A stretch of 64,000 nt of DNA from Clusia tigrina (lineage: Eukaryota; Arthropoda; Insecta; Diptera; Clusiidae), in the NCBI GenBank assembly GCA_920105625.2, contig OV050030.1:107105698-107169697 (forward strand), written 5' to 3'. The notes under the pieces were generated by a model. The model was not told the DNA's origin, made no database searches, and saw nothing but the letters and a program-made list of their open reading frames with translations. The stretch's first letter is position 1. Each line of letters begins with the position of its first letter. Position numbers and translations under genes: made by a program. Below are positions 55,677 to 64,000 of this stretch, in pieces.

Positions 55677-57985
55677 CTACTGGCCTCGACTGGGCCGCTG
55701 GAAGTTTCCCTGGTTCCTTTGTTGGAACTGCCTATCCCTGCCATTCGCAGCCCGATGTCCCATCCGTCCACATGAGAAGCATTTCAATCCCTGTTGGCTG
55801 TTGCCTATCCTTTGTTCACCTCTAGAATTCCAATTTGGTCGCTGCTGACCATTCCCAGTGTTGAAAGGATTTCTTCCTTGGTTAATCTTTTCCGTTGAAT
55901 TGACTCGAGGACTACTACCCCTGCTGTCCCTTAAGGGTGGATCCGGGCGCCTCGTACCTGGCTGCCTTCTACTTTGATCCCATTTATTGTCTATTCTCAC
56001 TGTCTACTTGCCTCATGACCATATGTTTGGCACTCCATACAATAGGGCGTATTTTTGCGTGTAATGCATTCATCCCTTGTATGCCCTTGCTTATGGCAGA
56101 ACGAACATGTGGGAGCCCTCTGTACAAACTCCCTGTGCGGATTTCTCTGATTCGCGGCTCTGCTGTCGGAGACACCGGGATTATACGCTCCTCTGTATAC
56201 GTTTAGGACGGAATTAATTCCTTCTCTATCCATGACAGCGGCAGTTAAACTGTCCTGTCTATTCTCGAGCATATGTATTTCCCCCAAACCGGCCGTACTC
56301 CGTTCCACGAGGACTTGTGCTCTAATTGCTTCTTCTACCAACTCCTCCAGATTTCCTTTTTTTGCTATTCAGCATATGAATCTTTAGAGCGGAGTTGCGG
56401 AGCCCCACTACGAAAGTCGTTAACACCGACTTGTCAACTTCGTATAATAATGCGGTATCACCAACGCCATCGTACTTATTTTTGATTACTTCTTGGGCCA
56501 TCATCCGAAGTGACTCCAAACGCCTGGCAAAGGCGCGTATGTCTTCGCCTGCCAGTTGTTTCCCGATTCTAATCTCTTGGGATATGTCTTCCAGAGTTCT
56601 CTCCTTTAGATAAGGTCTCTTCAGAAGGCCGTAAAGCTCATTCACACTGGCGAATTGTTTTGGCAGCACAAGGTTGTACGCATCTCCAAACAACCTTTGC
56701 TTAATACAGTCGAAGAAATCCTGTAACTCATCAGGGCTTATGCTCCGCTTTGCAAGCTCACAACCTTGAATGAACCTACTGAGTTCTGACCTTAAATCCT
56801 CTGAAGCAGCACCAGTAAACACAGGTACTAGCCTGGACACGGTCTTGGAGATATCTTCGATACCCATTTTACGTATTCTTGTATTACTTATGACCAGTAA
56901 AATTGGAGAGTTATCCTTTTGGGTGGTTTCCAAATTCACTCCCCTTGGATCTGAAATGTATTTGACTAGCGACGGACTCAAACTTATTAGTCTTCGACCG
57001 TTTGCCCGTACAGGCGAAATATCGTCCACTGTATTGGGACTTTGCAGCTCTGCTTCTGGCTCGTTTGACGGATAAACTGATTCTTATTATCTATTGAACT
57101 TCCTGGAGAAAATGGCTCGACAGCGATTTCCGATGCGTCAAATAAAAACTCCGCTTCACTCTCTTCACTCAATACTAATCTAGGCTTTACCACACGACCT
57201 ATCCCTTCCGGAGTTAAATACTCCGGCCAGCGAACTTCTGGTGGCAAAGCTAGTACTGTCTGCGTTTGTATTTGAGAGGTTGAAGCCGATCTCACTCTTG
57301 CTGGCTTAGCAGTTGCCCCGATTCTCTTGAGCTCCAAATTTTCCTTCTCCAGATGCGATGCGGCTTCCTCAGTTTCCCGGAGTTGGCTAGAGAGTACTCT
57401 AGTTTTATTCTCGAGAAATTCCGTATTTATCTTCAATTCTTCTGTATCCTTGAAGACTTGGAAAAATTTTTCTTCCGTCCGACTCTGAATAGTCGCTAAC
57501 GCTTGGTCTGCTGCTTCCAGAGTTGACAAGTTTCCACCGTCTCTCGCTAATCTCCAGAGTACCTGGGCTTCACACTTGCTGGTTGCCGCTTCTAATTGCT
57601 CGAACAATTTTTCTGTGAATAATTTAACCTCAGTTTGTAGAGACCTAAGCTTGTCTAGAGCCTTGTCCTCCTGCGAACTACGACTATCCTCCTGTGCTTC
57701 CAGCTCTTCTAGATCCAATCTGAATTTGGTCAACCAGTCCCGTGTCAAACCGTTGACGTGTAACGGGTAATCCTTGGTAAAGTACTCCTTGTCACCACAA
57801 CAGTCCTTAAACTTTAACAACTCCTCGTTGTTATTATTGAATGTATTCAACAAGGCTTCTAACTCCGCTATGCGCTTACGGTAGTACGCGCTATTTTTCC
57901 TTGCCTTGCTATCCTTCCTACAATTCCTGATTATCCTTTGGATGACCTCACTCTGCCTCTTTTGCTCTTCCAGCAATATTTCCAT
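55677..57985 (-). pseudogene. gag: Endogenous retrovirus Gag, three frameshifts
   Basis: ATG 57985. The first 225 residues are charged coiled coil (MEILLEEQKRQSEVIQRI, ending with a leucine-glutamate heptad pattern), then a proline-rich segment. A frame change near 57060 leads to the capsid (57029-56322: VSRLVPVFTGAASEDLRSEL, LLKRPYLKERTLEDISQEI). A second change, in an A-run at about 56350, leads to knuckles CSFCHKQGHTRDEC and CMECQTYGHE (56100-56010). A third, near 56000, leads to CFSCGRMGHRAANGRD (55775 region). The lesion in the homopolymer run might be an assembly error rather than a true mutation. Confidence 0.9.
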
Positions 57986-58580
57986 AGACCTAATTAATCT
58001 TTACTTTTAACCCAAACTCCAAAAACCAAGTGTTACCGTATCCTAATTTTAAAAAATCACTTGAAAATTCCCTTAAATAATCCAATATGACTACCCCAAA
58101 CCCAATTAGTCTCCAAATATAAGCATAGCAGTATACCAAATTACAGTTTATTCATAATTTCATTTACTTCATTTCACAAAAGTACTACCAGAATATTTTT
58201 ACATTCAAAGAAGCATTTTACCGCAGAATTATACGCATATTCATTTCTGAACAAATCTCTGTTGAGCTGTTTCGCTTTTTCGTGCCTAATATTGGTTCAT
58301 TATTGCTGCGCAAATTGTAGTTTCGGAACTACACAAACTTTGATGCGACAACATATGTTGACGGCACCTCTTCAAATATTTTCACCTAATACCCTAACTC
58401 AAATGCCAAAAATTTAAAACAACCATTTAAATTATTTCACATGCCTCCACAATGTATTTATTAACTCAATTCATAACCAAATAGGAATGTATTTACCAAA
58501 TAAAAACATAAATAAATTAATTGACTCGTTTTATCAAGCAATACAATTCACTTCGATTTTACTTACAAAAACTCTTAAAG
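57986..58580 (-). other. Retroviral leader, part 1
   Basis: AT-rich, no coding sequence seen. Lies between the possible accessory exon and gag. Confidence 0.5.
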
Positions 58581-58847
58581 CTAATTATAAAATTCAACAT
58601 CCGCTTGTTCTAGGCTGAACATTTCCTGCCACAATCTATTGGCTTCGCTCCAAGGCAGAGGAACTTCCAGATCCGCCTGTTCTGCCAGAAACTTCCTTAG
58701 AAATGCCAGCCGCTTTCTCTCCCGTGCTGCTTTTCCACCACGTCTATGCCAATAAGGGTGTGTGCGCGGCACCTTTGAAATGGGCCTCAGTTCAATCCTT
58801 CGACCTTCTGCAACCGTTACGCATTTGGTACTCTGGTCATTTATTTC
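58581..58847 (-). CDS. Possible accessory exon in the retroviral leader
   Basis: An acceptor-like site (a T-run, then GAATATCAG; AG at 58849-58848) opens an 88-codon frame ending at TAA 58581. The peptide is basic in the middle (HRRGGKAARERKRLAFLRKF) and acidic at the end (EQADLEVPLPWSEANRLWQE). The local GC content is higher than the flanks. It could be a spliced accessory protein, perhaps RNA-binding. A candidate upstream exon (59160-58917 with donor GCG|GTTAGG) is open but has no ATG, and the simplest joining changes phase. Function unknown. Confidence 0.4.
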   Translation of the reverse strand, partial: EINDQSTKCVTVAEGRRIELRPISKVPRTHPYWHRRGGKAARERKRLAFLRKFLAEQADLEVPLPWSEANRLWQEMFSLEQADVEFYN

Positions 58848-59480
58848 CTGATATTCAAAAAAAAAAATAAATACCCAATTTTACTATATGAATTGAGATT
58901 TAAATTATCCTAACCGCAGCCACGAAACACGCTGCCACACAAACACTCGCGATGCCCCCAAAAAGTGAACCTAACTTTATTCCGGTACTTGGCACGGACA
59001 AAAGAATCAAACGTTAGTCCCGCGAAACGAACATAAGAAACACCATCCCCTATTATGAATGCGTAAACTCTATACCGTGGCACGTTCTTTCCGAACCAAA
59101 CCAACCGGTATGCACAAGTTCGCAATACAATAGGGATTAGCGAGGAAATTTGTTTCCTTTAAAATAACTTTCCACGTTTCACGCCCCCCGAGAATGCTGA
59201 AATAAACGGTAAGTAAAAATATGAACCTAATCTCAGTGGAACAACCCTATACAACCTGACCGTAAATAAAAATTTTTCTTTTGGATCGACCTATTGTCAC
59301 CTAACCGCAGCGGCTAATCAGCCCCGATGCTGCTTCTTCTGCATGACATAGAATGTGCTACTATAAGCATACTCACCATTTTTGTTCCCTCCATTGAACT
59401 CCTTTGGGATGGTTATCCTGATGGTTTCCTATTGGTGGATTCCCGCGTAGGAGTGCTCTTTTCCTGGCACTCGACGTTGA
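58848..59480 (-). other. Retroviral leader, part 2
   Basis: Holds the open stretch 59160-58910 on the minus strand (RLVWFGKNVPRYRVYAFIIG), without ATG. Otherwise there is no clear feature. The leader of about 1.5 kb is long for this group. Confidence 0.4.
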
Positions 59481-59498
59481 ATCCTACCGGCTGCGCCA
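59481..59498 (-). promoter_or_regulatory. Endogenous retrovirus primer binding site
   Basis: Minus strand TGGCGCAGCCGGTAGGAT, three bases after the 5' LTR. It resembles the serine-tRNA type used by the 17.6/297 group (from memory). Confidence 0.75.
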
Positions 59499-59501
59499 AA
59501 A

Positions 59502-60007
59502 TGTTGTGGTATTGTCCTTGTTCGACGGGGGACGTCCTGTCGCGGTTCGCTGGACGCGTGTCTGAAAACTTCAAAACCCTAGCGGGTTAAATCAAAACCA
59601 AAACACTTTTCACTTTCAAGATTAAAAGCACAAGCAGATTTATTCTTACGAAAACTAGATCTTATATACTATTTCTTTACATCTATCTCAGTCTGTGAAC
59701 TGACCTTCCTGGTGTTCCAGGTCCGCACCTGCTAATTGGTGTCAGTTGGTCAAGCCAACTGACCTACTTCAAACGTGGCGACGGTGCATTACGCTGCCCT
59801 CGTCGACTCGACTGCGGAACTATAATACCCTAAAAGTTTACATAGTAATATTTCACAAACCATTTTAGCTTAAAATACTTAGACCCTAAAAGTATGTCTT
59901 ATTGTTAAACAATTTTAGCACATGCTAATCCAACAGAGTGTTGCATCTATTAGGAGTCGATGCTGTGAGTCAACTACACGTAGGTAGCTTGGTTCTAACT
60001 CACAACA
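59502..60007 (-). repeat. Endogenous retrovirus 5' LTR
   Basis: 506 bp, the partner of 48303-48808, with about 1% divergence. It adjoins the second ATTA target copy at 60008. Confidence 0.95.
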
Positions 60008-60960
60008 ATTAATAGAGCTCCTGATTTGTATATCAAGGACTCTTTCCAGTTTTTTCAAAAGAAAGGAGGACAAACTAATTGGTCTATAGTCCTTAGGCTT
60101 GGTGTGGGTCAACTTTCCCGCTTTAGGGATGAATACTACTCGAGGTTCTCTCCAGCTTTTGGGAATGTACGACCATCTTAGGCATGCATTATAAATATGC
60201 AGTAGCGAAGGCGCAACCGCACAAGCAGTGTGCTGAATGTCCGCGGGAATGATGCCATCAGGCCCGGGAGATTTAAAAGGCTTAAAGCTGTTGATGGCCC
60301 ACTGAATATGCGTGTTGGTCATTTGGAATTGGGTTGAGTAACTCAAGGAGTGGTTGGTGTCAAGAGACCTGCAATCCACAAAGATTTCATTTCCCGGGAA
60401 GTGTGTTTCTATTAGGGCGTCTAGAGTGTCGGTTTCAGAGTCAGTCCAGGTACCTCTGAATACATTCTAGAGCCCGAGGGGTGGTATTGAGAATCCTCCG
60501 AAGTCTACTTGTTTCGGACGAGCTTTCTATGTTGCCACAGAAGTCTCGCCAAGACGCTCGTTTGGATCTCGTAACCATATACTTGAGTTCCCTTTGTTTG
60601 TCTTTGAAAGGGAGCCAGTCATTTGTAGCTTTGGCTCTGTTGAAGACCTAGCGGCATTCTTTTCGTAGCTCAGCAATTTCCGAATTCCACCAAGGGGGTT
60701 TGGGTTTCCCTCAAGGCTTCGGGAAGTTGCAGGCTGGTTTGGCAGCAGAGTTAAATAGTGCTGTAATGGTTTCAACAGCTCGATCTATATCGAGGTAATT
60801 GTTGATAGTGGGAGGAGTCGACTGCAGGCCCGACTCCATAATGCCCTGGAATCTTGTCCAGTCAGTCCTGCGAAATGCGGCAACTCGAAATAAGATGAGA
60901 CGAGTAATTATTGCCAAGGGTGAGATCGAGAACCTCCCTTCCGATAACTAACGCGGTTTA
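60008..60960 (-). pseudogene. LOA-like LINE, 5' part (start of reverse transcriptase)
   Basis: Continues the LINE of 46190-48302. The open part from 60379 reads TNTHIQWAINSFKPFKSPGPDG, then YNACLRWSYIPKSWREPRVV, KAGKLTHTKPKDYRPISLSS and LERVLDIQIRSSI, ending at the insertion point. Upstream (60380-60960) the linker before reverse transcriptase is frame-broken. The endonuclease is absent, so the element is 5' truncated near 60960. Confidence 0.85.
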
Positions 60961-61130
60961 AACTAACACGAGCAGCATAAGCGGAGTTTTGCTTGACTGT
61001 AGTTTTGAACTAATTATGATACTCTTGCTCTTTTTGCAGATTCACAAAGATCATCAAAATCGACATGAGATCTTCTTTGATTATTGATAAAGTTGGCTCT
61101 TCTGTTTCAAAAACTAAACAGTTTTCAAGC
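60961..61130. other. Spacer between LOA and Jockey-B2
   Basis: Unassigned 170 bp. Contains a short acceptor-like CTCTTTTTGCAG (about 61028-61040) with no supported exon. Confidence 0.35.
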
Positions 61131-61234
61131 CAAGATCGCCTGAGGATAAACACAACTTAAATATAGCCTGCAAAAAACTCAAGAAAATATTAACTAAAAG
61201 ACAAAATATAGAAGTTGAAAATTACCTAAAAAAC

Positions 61235-62100
61235 TTGACGCCTACCCAGGATACGAACTACTCATTATGGAAATGCACAAAGAAACTAAAAACTCAGATA
61301 AGGTATCAGCCACCACTACGGAAAGATGACAACTCATGGGCTACTACCAATGAAGAAAAAGCAACTGCATTGGCTAAATGCTTTGAAAAAGTCCTATCAA
61401 ATGACGAAGATAAATATATTGAAACACACAATGACTTAAATATAGACATTACAACCAAAATAAAGAAGACAAACACAACAGAAATAATTAATTGCATTAA
61501 AAAACGAATAAACCACAAAAAAGCACCAGGATACGATATGTTGACAGGAAAAGCTCTCGCTCAGCTACCAACTATAGGTTATAACTACTTAAGGAATGTT
61601 CCGACTACAATTTTTTCCCAAAGTATGGAAAGTTGCTGAAATTATTGCACTACCGAAGCAGGGAAAAGATGCTACAACTGCTTCGTCGTATAGACCAATT
61701 AGCCTACTTCCCATAATCTCTAAAGTTGCTGAAAAACTTTTACATGATAGACTTAGCCAGATCCTTGACAATAAAAACATTATACCAAATCATCAATTCG
61801 GCTTCAGAAAACGACATTCAACAATTCAACAGATAAACCGTATAAGAAACAAAATTGAAACAGACAGAATATAAGCGGTACTGCGTTGCTGTATTCTTAG
61901 ACGTTGCAAAAGCATTTGACAAAGTATGGCATAAAGGACTGCTGCATAAACTGAAGACGATGCTGCCACTTGACTACTATTTGATTGTTGGAAGTTATCT
62001 TAGTGATCGTTTCTTTTACGTCAAATATAATGAAGAGTGTTCGTCTATTCATCTTACAACAACTGGAGTTCCTCAAGGGAATGTTTTAGGACCACTGCTA
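61235..62100 (+). pseudogene. Jockey-B2 reverse transcriptase, first part
   Basis: Readings in changing frames: SLWKCTKKLKTQIRYQPPL, NHKKAPGYDML, then after a frame change near 61600 ALPKQGKDATTASSYRPISL and NHQFGFRKRHSTIQQINR. A further change near 61865 gives VAVFLDVAKAFDKVWHKGLL and GVPQGNVLGPLL. Cut at 62100 by mariner. The endonuclease is absent. Confidence 0.9.
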
Positions 62101-62129
62101 AAGGATTTTTCCAAAAGAGGTGTTATTTT
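62101..62129 (+). repeat. Mariner left inverted repeat
   Basis: AAGGATTTTTCCAAAAGAGG then TGTTATTTT. It pairs with 63385-63413 with about 4 mismatches. Confidence 0.9.
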
Positions 62130-62199
62130 GAATCACCCGGTATTTCGGTAGCTGTCACTTTTGAAGCTTTTATTATTTGACATTTGACAAGTAGAAACT

Positions 62200-63308
62200 A
62201 TGCCATTACTAAAAATGGAACGATACACACTTCAACAACGCATTGAAATTATTAAAATTCACTACAAAAATGATGAAAATCTTGCAGTCACAGTTCGCAA
62301 AACTAAACCATTTTTGGGTTGTCGTGAAGCACCTTGTCGGACCGCAATACAGAAATTGGTGGAAAAATTGGAGCTGTTGGGACAAGTTAGTGATGTGAAG
62401 AATAAAACCCGTGCACGTCGCTCAAGAACAACTGAGAATATTGCTGCTGTAGCCCAAAGTGTTGAAGTAAACCCAGGTTTGTCCATTCCTCGTCGTTCTT
62501 TGGAATTGGGCATTCCACAAACGTCATTACACCGTATTTTGCATAAAGACTTGGGTCTTAAGGCTTATAAAGTTCAGTTAACACAAGAACTCAAGCCGGC
62601 CGATCATCAACAACGTCGTGTCTTTGCTGATTGGGTCCTTGAAATGCATGAAAATGACCCGGAATTCCATCGAAAAATCATCTTGACTGATGAGGCCCAT
62701 TTCCCCCACGGTGGCTACGTCAACAAGCAAAAATGGCGCATCTGGGGCTCGGAAAACCCAAGAGTTATTGTTGAGAAGCCTCTCCATCCTCAATGTGTGA
62801 CTGTTTGGTGCGGTTTATGGTCCGGCGGGGTCATTGGACCTTACTTTTTCGAAAATGAGGTTGGATCAACAGTTACGGTGAATGGATTGCGCTATCGAGA
62901 GATGATTAATGATATTTTATGGTCGGAGTTGGATGGTATTGATCTGGACAACGTTTACTTACGTTTACTGCAACAAGACGGCGCTACGTGCCACACAAGC
63001 AACGAAACCATTGCTCTTTTACGGGAAAGTTTCCGGACCGTGTTATCTCTCGAAGAGGTGATCACAATTGGCCACCGAGATCTTGTGATTTAACACCTTG
63101 CGACTTCTTCCTTTGGGGCCACGTGAAAGATAAGGTCTACGCCAACTGCCCAGCGTCGATTCAAGACTTCAAAGATAGAATTCGTGAGGTTATCGAGGAC
63201 ATAGGGCAGCCACTTTGCGATTTGGTTATGGAAAATTGCATGATAAGGATATGGTCCTGTAAGCGTGGTCGTGGTGGCCATTTGGCTGATGTTCTTTTTC
63301 ATTATTAA
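62200..63308 (+). pseudogene. Mariner transposase, one frameshift
   Basis: ATG 62200 (or Met6 at 62215). The N-terminal helix-turn-helix region, residues 1-125, includes RRSLELGIPQTSLHRIL. Catalytic residues: Asp164 in ILTDEAHF and Asp260 in QQDGATCHTS. A one-base loss at an A-run near 63027 shifts the frame. The other frame then gives NWPPRSCDLTPCDFFLWG, whose last aspartate is the third catalytic residue, and runs to a TAA at 63306-63308. Apart from this the protein is complete (about 365 residues), so the copy is young or lightly damaged. Confidence 0.92.
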
Positions 63309-63384
63309 CGGCATACCTTCCTCTTTATTACGAAATAAACATCCGATCATTTATCTCAAAATATGGCATTTTTCTTTGAATACC

Positions 63385-63413
63385 AAAATAGCACCTCTTA
63401 TTGGAAAACCCTT
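63385..63413 (-). repeat. Mariner right inverted repeat
   Basis: Reads inward AAGGGTTTTCCAATAAGAGG then TGCTATTTT. It abuts the TA at 63414. Confidence 0.9.
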
Positions 63414-63415
63414 TA

Positions 63416-64000
63416 TATGTCATATTTATCTCAGATATACCACTTCCAAAAGATCTGAATACCACAATTGCTACCCTTGCTGACGACAAAATCCTCTTAG
63501 CATCTGACAAAAGTCTAAATACTGCGACTGCAAATCTGCAGATATACACAGAGAATGTTAAGGAATGGTTTGATAAATGGTGCTTGAAAATTAATGAAGA
63601 CAAGACTGTACAAATAACTTTTACAACTAAAACAAAATTTAACCCAAAATCTATTAAAATAAACAATAAAGATATAAAAATAGTGTCTAATACTAAATAC
63701 CTTGGTATACACATAGGGTATACACATGGACTCAAACTGAAATTGGCACTACCACATCAAACAAAAAACGAAACAAATAAAAGAAAAATATAGGCAACTA
63801 TATTGGTTAATGGGTAAGCAATCTAAACTCACAATTAACTACAAGTTGCTGTTATACAAGTGTGTAATAAAGCCAATTTGGACGTACGGACTCCAAGTAT
63901 GGGGAACGGCAAAGCGGTCACACATAGAAAAAAGTCAAAGACAGCAGTATTAAGAGTTATCATAAAGTCTGGTTGGTACTCAACAAATGAAGACATACAC
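63416..64000 (+). pseudogene. Jockey-B2 reverse transcriptase, second part
   Basis: Resumes after mariner: YVIFISDIPLPKDLNTTIAT, the LADD box (about 63478-63489), ENVKEWFDKWCLKINEDKT (intact where B1 has an 11 bp loss) and TKYLGIHIGYTHGLKLKLAL. A stop at 63791 ends the open part; further sequence to 64000 matches the C-terminal region of B1. Confidence 0.88.

Larger units (their letters stand above)
48303..60007 (-). mobile_element. Errantivirus-like endogenous retrovirus, 11.7 kb, defective
   Basis: Minus strand, two 506 bp LTRs differing at about 5 positions, and a 4 bp target duplication ATTA. Order: leader, gag, pol relic, a 2 kb insert with an antisense gene candidate, env, polypurine tract. 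At 11.7 kb it is longer than the 7-9 kb usual for insect errantiviruses, although protease and part of RNase H are missing. The extra length comes from the leader (1.5 kb) and the pol-env interval (2 kb). Insect element, described only; all main genes carry lesions. Confidence 0.92.
62101..63413 (+). mobile_element. DD41D mariner-type transposon (rosa-like)
   Basis: 1313 bp inserted in a TA (62099-62100 and 63414-63415). Inverted ends of about 29 bp: AAGGATTTTTCCAAAAGAGG at the left and, read inward, AAGGGTTTTCCAATAAGAGG at the right. The transposase has 41 residues between its second and third aspartates. DD41D elements ('rosa') are known from insects, first from Ceratitis rosa. Removing the insert restores the LINE frame (CTGC-TATATGTC). 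Confidence 0.92.
61131..64000 (+). mobile_element. Jockey-B copy 2 (Jockey-B2), split by mariner, runs off the window
   Basis: 5' truncated at about 61131 (AGATCGCCTGAGGATAAACA, matching 17826). The reverse transcriptase is continuous apart from a few frame changes and the mariner insertion at 62101-63413. It is better preserved than B1 and served as the reference for B1 deletions. The end lies outside the window. Confidence 0.92.

Overview
The window is eukaryotic, intron-bearing insect DNA. It is AT-rich, is built almost entirely of transposable elements (TEs), and has no operons or ribosome binding sites. The TE families (copia, Ty3/gypsy of the Mag and errantivirus types, BEL/Pao, three Jockey-clade LINEs, a LOA-like LINE with RNase H, Transib, and a DD41D mariner) point to a dipteran. 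A tephritid-type fly is plausible because DD41D 'rosa' elements were first described in Ceratitis, but the species cannot be fixed from sequence alone. The density, nesting and decay look like heterochromatin or a piRNA-cluster-like TE graveyard; that reading is inference.

Layout, left half. 1-2.3 kb: degenerate, unrecognised, with a possible small myristoylated membrane protein. 2.38-10.88 kb (+): a Jockey LINE (Jockey-A) split inside ORF1 by a copia element with near-identical LTRs and a GTAAT target duplication. 10.92-16.5 kb (+): a decayed Ty3/gypsy element. 16.55-22.53 kb (+): a second Jockey LINE (Jockey-B1) split by a 2.8 kb Transib transposon that has matching terminal repeats and a CATTG target duplication. 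22.5-25.9 kb: three tandem copies of an unidentified host-like coding segment, separated by fragments of Jockey-B1 (period 1199 bp). 25.9-30.1 kb (-): a Mag-like gypsy element. 30.1-31.2 kb (+): a gypsy relic.

Layout, right half. 32-33.2 kb (-): a LOA relic. 34-45.4 kb (-): a BEL/Pao element holding a truncated Jockey-B copy and a near-full-length Jockey-C. 45.4-46.2 kb: a non-TE island with possible exons. 46.2-61 kb (-): a LOA LINE split by an 11.7 kb errantivirus-like endogenous retrovirus (48303-60007; gag, pol and env relics). 61.1-64 kb (+): a third Jockey-B copy (Jockey-B2) split by a DD41D mariner.

Most TE genes are broken by stops or frameshifts. The most interesting non-standard signals are (1) a compact transcription unit on the + strand, antisense to the endogenous retrovirus and lying between its pol and env, with TATA box, ATG context, 128-codon GC-rich ORF and AATAAA; (2) a possible accessory exon in the retrovirus's unusually long 5' leader; and (3) the chimeric tandem array of a host-like gene end plus LINE sequence.
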